Positions 24,301 through 36,300 of a stretch of DNA of 64,000 bases are shown here, piece by piece. Both the position numbers and the translations under genes were made by a program. The notes beneath the pieces were generated by a model, which saw only the letters and a program-made list of their open reading frames with translations, was not told the origin of the DNA and made no database searches. Within the stretch, counting starts at the first letter, position 1. Every line of letters begins with the position of its first letter. This stretch comes from Dendrolimus kikuchii (taxonomy: Eukaryota > Arthropoda > Insecta > Lepidoptera > Lasiocampidae), in the NCBI GenBank assembly GCA_019925095.2, contig CM034411.1, positions 8,268,001-8,332,000 on the forward strand. The letters are read 5' to 3'.

Positions 24301-27300
24301 TTTGAATATTGAAATAAGATTTCAACGAAAAAAATAAAAATATCACATGACTTCATGCTAAAAACTTAGCAAATTATAAAATTTGATTTAAAAAAATTTC
24401 AGATCCTAAAACGGCAGGAGTACTTTGGCAAATATGGCAAAATTCACAAAGTAGTTATAAACCAAAGTACTGCATATGCAGGTTCACAGGTCAGTCTTTT
24501 ATTATAATTTATATTGTCTAGATTCGTTCGATAGATGTCCCGGTAGCTCAGTGTATAATTTATCCGGATTTCATGTTCTATAAGTGGGTTTTAATCCTGG
24601 CTGCAGAGCTTATACCGATTTTGCAGTTTTCTGGTGCTATAGTGAAGCAAAGAATGCAAACTTGGACGTTGAGACTATCTGCGAAATCCGCTAATCTGCC
24701 TTGGACAAGTGTTTCATTTATTGCCAAAAGTTGGCAAACAGGCAATCGGGCCGACCTGATGGCAACACCAGGAGCGCTACCAACGCGCTGCCGGCCTCGA
24801 AGAAATTTTATAACGCCCTTCTTAGATGACCCTATGTCTTAACTCAAAAGAAAAATCTCACCGGGAAATTACTTCCAAGTCTTTATTGTATGTGGAATAA
24901 ATCTTCTAGAGGATCGTTCCTTAGTTGAGCGAGGTAGCGCAAGGAAATGAGGGATGTGGTATATAAGGCATGGAATAGAATGGATGGTATATAGAGCATG
25001 GGATAAAAGGCATGGTATTTAAGGCATTGGATAGAAGGGATGGTATACAGGGCATGGGATAGAAGGGATAGTGTATAGGGCATGGGATAGAAGGGATGTT
25101 ATATTGCACATGAGATGAAGGGATGTTATATAGGGCATGGGATAGAACGGGTAGTATATAGGGCATGGGATAGAAGGGATAGTATATAGGGCATCGGATA
25201 GAAGGGATGTTGTATTGGGCATGGGATAGAAGGGATGTTGTATAGGGCATGGGATAAAAGGGATAGTATATATACTATGCCCTATAGAGCATGGGAAAGA
25301 AGGGATGTTATATAGGGCATGGGATAGAAGGGATGGTATATGGTGTATGGGATAGAAGGGATGATATATAGGGCATTTGATAGAGAGGGCAAACAGGAGG
25401 ATTGGAATAGATGTGATGGGACAGGACAATAGAATAGGGGAAAGAGAAAATTGGCCATCGGACTTCTCACTCATCGCACGAAACACTATTAACTCAAAAC
25501 TAATCGTTTCACGCCGATATTCTCTGAGAGCGTGGTATCACATCATCCGAGCCGGCCCTAAGAACTGTAATCAAGATAATAATTCTAGTATGACTCTACC
25601 ACGTGAAAAATTGGTCTGTTCCTTTGAAGTACGGTGGCCCAAGGTCAGTTGTGCGACGTTTATCGGCTTTATAATGTAAGCCCAAATTATTACATTCAAT
25701 ATGGTCATTGTGATTATCGCATACTATATAAATCACCGAGAGAATATTTATTTAAAGACAGTTTTGTTCTGTAATTAAAGTGACCTTGACGGTCAGTTAC
25801 ATCTTTTTAGTTAAAACAAAATTTTGAATTAATTATCATATTCAAAGATGTTGTTACCGTGATGAATATTACGCGGTAATAATTTGATCTAGCTTGATAA
25901 GTTCAGTACTTCAAATAATTATAGAAATGCCTTTGCAATAGTCGGGATTTTTTTAAAATCTTTATTATTTTTTTAAAATTCTTTTTATTTCTACTTACTT
26001 AATCTAAGTACAGACATAATAACTGAACCAGTACTCTGGCCTCCCCAGAAAATGGAGCAGACAGAATACTGTCGGGGATATTACCAAAATCTGTTGACTA
26101 GTTTTTAAAATATGAGATACTAGGATATGCCGGCGACTTCATCCACGTCGGACTTGAAATTCCCGCGGGATACCCGGAATAAAAAGTAGCGCAGAGTTTA
26201 AGTCTAAGAATTAACTGTCGATCAGCGAAAACCGCATCGAAATCGGCCCAGTAGTTTTTACGTGAATCCCGAACACACAGACAGACAAGAAATCTAAAAA
26301 AAATTGCATCCCGTCGCGAATGAAGGATTGCGACACAATTTTTTTTAGATTTGCTTAGACTTAAAATCTACCCTACTTTGTATCCCGGGAATCTCGCGGG
26401 ATTTTTCTGGAAATGATTTAAAAGGGCCCCATAAAAAAATCGACTTTTTTACTGATCGATAACAAATTTAATGTAATAAAAAGTGTGATATTTTCTCCCG
26501 GGAATCCCGCGGGAATTTCGAGTCGAGCGTGGACGAAGTCGCGGGCATATCCTAGTATACAATATGTGTGTTTTTATGTGTCCAGGGTCCGTCGGCGTCG
26601 GCGTACGTGACGTACGTGTCGTCGGCGGACGCGTTGCGCGCGATCCAGGGCGTGAACAACGTGACGTTGGATGGGCGCGTGCTGAAGGGCAGCCTCGGCA
26701 CCACCAAGTACTGCGCCAACTTCATGAAGAACCAGCCCTGCCCGAAGCCCGACTGCATGTACCTCCACGACCTAGGTACAAACGCTCTCCTCTATCAAAC
26801 CGTCTCTAAACGAAACTTGCAATTGTTCAGGAGCATTGAAAGTTTCCAAATGACGTCAAATGAAATCGTTTTATTTTACATTTAGTTTAATTACTTGTAG
26901 TTTTAGTTTGATCTTAAAAAATTGTTTGAATCTATCTATAGTATTATACAATTCTAAACATGCCGTGTCGGTGCATTGAAGCTATATAAAAAAACTCAAC
27001 TAGAATAGACTGTTTAAACCTGTTTGTTTTCACGTAAAAACTATTGGGTCGATTTCGATGCGGTTTACGCTGATCGACAGCTAATTCTTAGACTTAAATC
27101 TGCGCTACTTTTTATTCTATAAATCTCGTAGGAATATTTCTGGGAATGATTTAAAATGGTCAGATTAAAAAAAAAACTAATTCCAATGTGTTTTTTTTTA
27201 CCGGTCGCAAATTTTATGTAATAAAATGTGTGTTATTTTTTATCCCGGGAATCCACCGGGAATTTTCCCGGGAGCGGTTTGTAGTTGTTCGGTTTCATAA

Positions 27301-30300
27301 AAAATAGTTTATTCGACACGGTTTCCATTAAAACGACAGCTTACATTCTTTATTAAATGCTGCGGTACTTTGTGTCCTCGGAATGTCGGGGAAATTTCAA
27401 GTCAAGCGTCGATGTAGTCGCGGGCAGATCCTAGTAAATAATATAATCATTATTTTTTTGTCTTTAAATAGTGTCGATTTTTTTATTTATTTGATAAACT
27501 GTCAGTTATCACTGACAATTATGTATATAATAGAGTTTACCCTGTCAACCTGTAATGCGTATCTCTTGTTTAAAGAGCAGGCCGCAGGGAAATCTGGGGC
27601 CCAATTCTGCTATTTCAATATCTTGGCGTTGCGAAGATATTCAAAGTACAATTCCATTGCGATAGTTTTAAAAATTCGTAGTCGACTAAATCCACAATAT
27701 CTCCTCGATATCGTCGCGGCAGAATAATAGTAGAAAAATTGGTATTAGCATTAACAGCAACGGCGTTAGCAGAAATGAATATTGAGAAGCTAACAAAACC
27801 TTAACCATTTATTTCGCGAGGTTTCGCTTATAAATATTTATAATAATACAAGTGGGGCCATTGGAGCTAACAGAATACCGAAATCAGGCAACAGGCAAAC
27901 CTACGATTGGGACGGGAGTATCCGGTGGTTTTGACGAGACAGTAATAGAAGAATTAAGCCCCTGAGAGTTTGGAAGGAATCCCTATTTATATTATAAATG
28001 CGAAAGTAACTCTGTCTGTCTGTTTCGTTTTCACGGAAAAACTACTGGACCGATTTGGCTGAAACTTAGTATATATATATTTTCGATGCCGAGGATGAAC
28101 ATAGGATACTTTTTATCCCGAAAAATGGGATAGTTTCCGGGATAAAAATATATTTGTCTCTCTGTTCGTTATCCCTTTATGGAAAGACTATTGGACCGAT
28201 TTGGCTGAAACTCGGTACATATGTAATTTTAATACCGAGGGTGGCCAAGGGATATTTTTAATCCCGGATAATTGAATAGGTTTATGTAAAAGTTATCCAT
28301 CAATATGTCCATTGGGTCCGCTGGGTTCACTGGTTCTATAGGGTCCACTAGATCCACTGGGTCCACTTGGTCAACTTGGTCCATGTTATCTATCATGTTT
28401 TGTCATTTTTGACAAATTTTTCATTAATGTAGTTTACAGATAGACGGGGGATGGTATAGTTTGCGATATAAAATGAAGTGAATCTTCCGGGGGCAAATAC
28501 ATAAAAATTTAATACAATATAACCTGTAGCGCCTGCTTTTTAAACAAGAGATACGCACTAGAGGTTGACCCGCGGAGTAAACTCTAATTTGTTATATTTG
28601 GCTTAGGTGATCCGAAGGCGTCGTTCACCAAGGAGGAGATGCACGCGGGCCTGCACCAGGTGTACGAGCGTAAGCTGCACAACCAGCTGCTGCAGGCGCA
28701 GCGGGACAAGCCGCCCAGCGCCAACGGCGCCGCCGACGAGAAGCCGTACAATGGCACAGGTAGACTAGTACACACAAGTAAATATATAAAAAGTATTGTA
28801 AACAACTCACAGTTACCAGTTTACGAAGAAAATTAAAGTAAATCAATGCCAGACAAAACATGTTAGGTGGAAGGGATATACAAAAAAATTGCATAGGTAA
28901 TAAAAAGGGAAAGTAATAAAATATATAAGATCGAAATAATGCCCTAATAGACTGACTTACGACGTTCAGGAGCTATTTAAAAAAATGCCACAAGTAAACA
29001 AGAGTATCCTTACATCCATATTTAAAATAATATATTTTTATTTTTATTTCTTTATTTATTATGGACCATCAACAGGAGATGCATCATATACATCCGTCTT
29101 AAATCTAAATAATGCTCATACTAAATATACTCCCTATTATATGTGGTCACATCATGCATTATGTTATATATTTTAAGATGTCAAATATAAAGTTAAATTT
29201 GGTTGATTTACATATTATAAAATATTAATTAAACAATAAAATAAAAAAAGAATAAGCATAAAATAGCCATAATTAAACATACTTAATCTGTCTGGGATAT
29301 TATTTTGAAGAATGTAGGAGGACTGTCATTAAATATATCGATGTTTTTAAATTTTTCAACATATGAATTGTACAGACATGATATTCTAGCTATAGGTGAA
29401 TATTTCCTAAGATTGGTTTTAAATCATTTTGTCTTAAATATTGGACAAGAGTGTCTTGAAAGATGAATAATAATCTATCTAGTTAAAATTTTATTTCTGA
29501 AGAATCACAAACACACACACACACACTCAATAGTCTTTTCATTGCCATACTCATATAGAAAAATACCACCAGACATTTAGCCAACATTTCATCATGCCCT
29601 TAGAATCAAACCTTTAGTAAAAACTTAAAACGAAATATAAAAATGATCAGGAAGAGTGTTTAAAGTCTCTCATATATGTTGAATTACTTTTACAGGTAAT
29701 TCTAGTACGAATGCAGAAAAGAGCAGTTCAAAAGATGGTAAGTTAAAACCGTTAAAACGTAGTTTTATTATGTATACAAGTAGCGAAAACTTAAGAAAAT
29801 ATTAACCTATAAGAAACAGCGAAAAATAGTAAAAGCAATCTTTGGACTTTGACGAATACTAGAGACCATGTTCAGATTTATTCGTTAGATTTTTGTAAAT
29901 CTATTGATCTATTGATCGATTGATCGATCTATTGATTGATCTATTGATCTATCTATTGATCGTGTACTAGCAGAAGGTGATGTCAGGAGCCTTAAGAACA
30001 GACGAGCTTGCATGACAAGAGTTATGAATGTCAAAGAGGCAAGTGAGGTGTGTAAGAATAAGCCTAAATGGCACTCTGTTGTTCGTGCCTACCCCGCAAG
30101 GGAACTGGCGTGAAGTTGTGTATGTATGTATGTATGTATGTATTTTTGTAAAAATCAGTTACACTTTTCAGAAATCAAACCAGCTGATTTTGAAAAAAAA
30201 ACAGTATTATAACACAATGGCAAACATATACACTTAAATTTTTAATTACCTGTACTAAAATGGTCTTTGGAATTTGATGAAAACTAAAAACCATTTTCAG

Positions 30301-33300
30301 ATTTTGCATGTCTTTAAAGACCACGGGACATAAAAATGCCCCGGACTTTTGGAGGACTTGCCATGCCTTTTGCTAGCCAAAAGTGGGGCCATGGGAAGGC
30401 CAACACGTAGAGGCCTCTTGACAAATTTTATTATTATCATCATTAGATTTTTTATAAAAATCAGTTACACTTTTCAGAAATCGAACCAGCTGATTTTGAA
30501 ATAAAAAACACTATTATAACACAATGGCAAACATATATATACTCAAATTTTAATTACCTGCACTAAAATGACAGCTACAATCGACCTTTTTTTATGTTGC
30601 AAGCTTGGACCAGCTCACCACTGAGTTAAATCCGAAATAATATCTATAGAAATGCACGGTAGTGTTCAACTCACAGTGGTGAGATGTTGAATCAACTCAC
30701 TTATGAATCAAAAATTGTAGGTAATTTAAAAATCAGAGTATAGCTATATAGACATTGCACTGTGAATTTTTAAAACTATTTTCTTCTATTACAGGTAATC
30801 AATCGAACTTTATACCAACAACGGTAGTCACATCGTCACATATAAATGTAGTCAATTCTAAGTGAGTATATATTATGACTTAAGCATTTTTACACATTCA
30901 CACTTATGGCGTTATGGCATTGATGTGTTAATTTCAGAGGTAAAAAGGAATGTGCCAATGGCAGTGGTGGGGGGAGTTCGGCGAGTAGCACGGCGAGTGG
31001 CAGCGGGAGTGGGGGCAGCAGCAGTGGGAAGGAGGCGTGGCCAAGCCTGAGCTCCTCCCCACCGTCAGATAGCCCCGCCAGAAAACAACCCAGTCCTAAA
31101 CCACACAACTCCACAGGTTAGACGCGTTCATGTTACGCACAATTTACTTTTTATAATTGCATGAGTTCAACAGACAGGCCAGCCCGCCTGATAAGAAGCG
31201 GTTACCATCGCCAGTGAACAATTTGTAACACCAAACGTGCTACCAATGCGCAGCCGCTCTCTAAAGAGAGACTAGAGCCTGGCCACTAATGCCGGAACAC
31301 AACTCAAGGTTGTTATGGTGGCATACTCTAGACCAGAGGTGCTAGCTATCTAGTCGGGCAAATGCCCTATCACCTAGCTGTAGGTTGTTTTGTCGGCTCT
31401 TACGACAGGCCGCCCAAGACATCGCATTCTTTCTCTGTTCCTTCACGGATTATTACGACGCATTTTGTTTTTATTTTTTTTATTGTTTGACGTTTCCTAC
31501 CTAATTTGGTCATACATTTTAAATCGTATAACTGATTTTTGAAAAAAATTATCGATTTTTATGTATTTTAAAACTATCATTAATTATATTAATAGTTGTA
31601 GCGTAAAACTCTTAATTTTTTTTTTAAAGACTAACCACGAGACTTCGGGTGCGCCACAATTGGTTGCCACGTTTGTAACGTCATAATGCAATAGGAATTT
31701 TATGACAGTATAGTGTCAATCATTTTTCAATTTATTACAATTAATTTTTTCAAAATCCCGACTGTCTCTAAATTAGAATTATGTAATTATAAAATATTGT
31801 ACAAGTCCACCAGAACCATATAGATTTACTACGAAAACTTATTATAACACTTTATTTAATCTATAATATTATAAAATTCTAGACATGCCATGTCTATACA
31901 TGGAAGCTATTAAAAAAAACTGGAATAGACTATGTAAATGATGGAGAACACAATGCCTTTTTTTTTAGATTTCTTGTATGTGGGTATGTCTGTTTGTTCG
32001 GGTTCACGTAAAAACTGCTGGACCGGTTTCCTGGAGGCAATTGATATTCCTAATATTTTTCATTCATGTTGGCGTTGTTAAAAAAAAATCGTTTCTGTAA
32101 TAATGTCCATCTGATTCCAGTTAAGTCACAAGAAAACGGCACATCAGAATCTTCCAGTCCAACACAACAGTTACAGCAACAGATACAAACGAAAAATTGT
32201 AAAGACACACACACAGAAAGCAAAACGAATAGAAATAGTAATAACAAAGAAACAAATGGCACAAACGGACAAAGCAAGAAGAGCAAAGACAAAACCAAAC
32301 AGAAATCTAGCAATAGCATTAGCAATGATCATGTGAACAGCGATATAGAACCACAAGAGATTAAAACAGTGTTTAATAATAGCACACAGATATCACAGAG
32401 TTCCTCTGTGTTCGAAAACGACAGTCAACAGTACCTTTCGAGCGAATTAGATGAGTTGGAATCAGATAGACACAGTTTGTTGGAAAACCATGATTTGTTA
32501 GATAACAGCGATCACAGTTTATTAGACGACGATAACACGCACAATTTACTAAATGACGCGAACAGTGACGTAATGGCCATGCAGAGGCACAGAGAAATGT
32601 TAGCCAGTTTAGTCGATAGCAATCCCCTCATCCCACAGATCAAGAGCCCACTCTTGAACGGCTATGGACTGCTAGATAGGGATACGATGGGATATATAAA
32701 CAATGATAGGCAGATTAGTCAAATTAACCAAGGCCTGGTGGATCAGAAGGAGATGCTGCTCAGGGAGCGCGACATGTTAATGCGACACAGTGAATTGTTG
32801 GCCAGGCAACACAATGTTATGGTTGAACCCAAACACTATATGCCCACGTCCAGTATAGCGCTCGAGTCTGCTAGTGAATTATTAGGTAAGTTTACATTTA
32901 TTTAGCATTCTGTAGCCTTTTATTTAGTTATAAAATACATGCATCCGTTTTTAATTAGAGATGTGCCGACTAGTCGGTAAAGCCGACTATCCGTCCACTA
33001 GCGCAGTCGCCGACTATTCGGCAGAGAGCGCCGACTGTCCGGTTTCTTACTTGTAGTTTGTAATCTATACTTTACTAATACATTGTAATCTATACACGCG
33101 ACTTCTTTCTATCTTTTTGAAATGATTAAGTTTCAATTGAGCTCTTTCACTTTAATGAACAATAACAGTATTATCTTTAAACAAAATTATTTTTTTTTAC
33201 ACAAAAACCCGTAAGACCCGTACAAAAGTAAAAATCAAGAAACAATAAGAAGTAAGAAAAACAGGTTCCGACACGCTCGCATGCGATGGTTGCGACTCGC

Positions 33301-36300
33301 GCGCATCAGTTATAAACGAAGTGTCACGGAAATGCCCGAAACCGTGATCGGCTTGGCCGACTAGTCGGCCAAAGTAATAATGGGCACATCTCTATTTTTA
33401 ACTCATAAACTCATTTATTTCTAACTATGTTACACATTAGGGTTATATAACTATCTAATTTTCAATTTTACACGTTTACATATTTGTTATCAATCTATAC
33501 AATACATGAATTCCTTCAAGCTATAGAAGACATTTCTTAAGCCGGCAAGTAAAGTAAAGATGAAGAAATAGCGACATAATTACATTCCTTATACATAATT
33601 ATACACAGAGCATATTTTGAGAATTTGTACGCCGCATTTTTAACAAATGGTTTGCACTCAGCATATTGCTGTGCCGGAGTTATATCCGACACAATGCTGA
33701 TTTTCAGTGCAAACCTTCCTTTTGGCGTAAGACCACAACGACCCAATTTTGTTAAACAATAAATAATAATAATTAATAAGACTAATTCTACTTATGTAAT
33801 ATTTAGTTAGTAAATCAAATAAATTTAAAAACCAATGATAAAATTCTTTGTTACTTTAATCATAAAATAAATACCCGTGTAACAACTTGTATCTATCTAA
33901 TCATCTATACAAATACAATTCGATAAAGTGATTCCCGATTATTACCACATTCTGTGTGCCATACACCATATTCAGTTTTTTTTCCGGTAGTTTAATGTAT
34001 ATAGGTATAGTCGGATCTATAGTATGCATTAGCGTGTTAGGGTTTTCCAATCGCCTCAGTAACGGTGCAATCCTATCTCTGTTCCGAGTCTGATACGAGT
34101 ATATGTCGCTATGCTTTGCATACATGGAATCACTGACCCTGATGTATATGGTTACTTGAAATACCTACCTACCCTTGAAACCCTAAATAATTTACTTATG
34201 GCATTGAAGGCATGTTGGAAAGATGTATATACAGTTATACATTCATTATTTATATGGTGACCATTAATTATAAGACAGTTATTACAGTGACTGCTTCTAT
34301 TTTCTTTCTTGTGAGATGCATAATATGCGTTATGCACACGTCACTACTAGGGACAGGCATTCGAGTGAAATATTTTTTTTATTGCTCAAGTAAGGCAGAC
34401 AGACTGCCCGACCTGATGCCAAGTGGTTACCAGAGCCTAACGATATCTGCAACACCAGAGGTGCTACATACTCAAGATTGTTATTATTGATGTCACTTGG
34501 CTAAGGCTTGTTTTGTCGCTGTTTCTTTCTCTATTTCTGCACAGATTTGTAAGAAATGATCATTCCGGTATTGCTTTTACCTTCTTAGGCTAGAATTGTT
34601 GGACAATGAATGTCTCAGTCAGCCCTTCGACCTTGGCAGTTCTGAACTTGTAGGCAGGGCTCTTCCATATTGCTGGGAACAATCAGCCCAGGTGATCTTC
34701 ATTGTAATAACTAGTTGTCTTGGAAAACTTTGTTCTGCCATAAAAAAAGCACCATAGGAAGGTGAAAAATACTTTACGACCTATTCTCGTACCTACAAAT
34801 TATAAAAAAAAAACATTAAAATCAGTTAAACCATTTCGGAGGAATTTGACCAAACACCGTGATGATACCTGGAACATCTGTGCATCTCTGTTTTGGCAGC
34901 TTTAATGCGAGTCATGGCTGATGGTGCCGAGAGCCATAACCTTCGGTAATATTGTAAGCAACAACACCGGATATTAGCAGCATTTAAACAATAAATAACC
35001 ACAATATTGATAAATTCGTTTCGAGAAGTTTTTGCGTTTGTAGTATGGTACTGTCAGTACATAAACAAATAAAGTAATACTTTTTATATAATTTTATAGA
35101 CAAGTACTTAATATTAAACATAATTTTTAATACTAAATTTCTTCAACTCCAGACATGTACTTATCCTCATCCTCACTTTCATGCGATGAATCATTTGTAC
35201 ATACTTATATGTAGGCACGAACAACAGAGCGCCATTCAGGCTTATTCTTGCACACCTCACCTGAATCATTTGTGTTAATTCTAATTCATTCTGATATTAC
35301 ATCTAAGGCCTCATCCCTGCTCTGAAATTTATTTTCCTCTTCAATAGCATCTAGACAAACAGTTTTCCATTCGTCTACAGTTATGTACAGTAATTATACA
35401 AAATTTCTTTAGTTTGGGAAGTCAAAGTCTTACCAAAGGCAAACCAGGCGACCAGTTTTTAACATCGGAACCATTTTTAATTAACAACTTTAATATCAAA
35501 TAACAACAATTAGCAACAAGTAATAACACTGAACAAAATAAATAAGAAGAATGAACTACAAAAAAATTTTTTTTTTTACTTTCACAAATGACTTTTGATT
35601 ATAAATATATTTTTTTCTTCAAAATTTAACGAACCTTTTCTTCTGATTGTACAAGGAATTTTAAATAGCAAGTTTAGAATTCCTGCAAATATACAAATAC
35701 TGTACATCATATTATGTGTAGGTACACGAGTAAGGAAATGAAAGGTTTTGTTTGTTATGATTTTCAGGTGCTAATTACCATCCAAACGCGGGCATGGTGC
35801 CCTCGTTCGGGATGCGCGTAGACAATTCCAATGCGTACCTGATGCACCCGCAGCCACTACTCCACCCCTCCCAACAGCAGATGCCGCACCCCACGCAGAT
35901 GGTCAACGGGTTCGATGCCGCACAGAGCACAGTGAGATATACTCGTTTTTATGGTGCCTTATCCGTTTTGACAATCATTATTGTTTCATTGACCTGTGTG
36001 TCTGTAGTATTTATTTTATTAAGCGAAGCTAGCAGACAGGCAGACGGCCACACGTTTGCAACACCAGAGGTGGAGCCAATGCGTTATCAGCCTTCAAATG
36101 GGTTAGAGGGGATGGTAGAAGAGCAATGGGGTAAAAGGATTAGAAAAGATTTCTTGCCTGTCTGTTTGTCCGGGATTCACGTACTACAAAACTACTGGGC
36201 TGATTTCTATGCGGTTTTCGCTGATCTACAGCAAATTATTAGACTTAAAATCCGCGCTACTTGTTTATCCTAGGCATCCCGCGGGAATTTTTTCTGGAAA

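Noticed and set aside
24883..25486. Tyr/Pro/Ser-rich minus-strand frames of 62-155 codons
   Set aside because: They translate the 28-bp minisatellite in CNOT4 intron 5; three frames are open at once.
29889..29962. Possible CRISPR-like or regulatory repeat array
   Set aside because: Simple ATTGAT satellite without unique spacers, in an animal intron.
35932..36273. Read-through of CNOT4 exon 12 to residue-rich open frame
   Set aside because: A good donor stands at 35932, exon 13 joins in phase, and the extension reads into family A and Helitron sequence.
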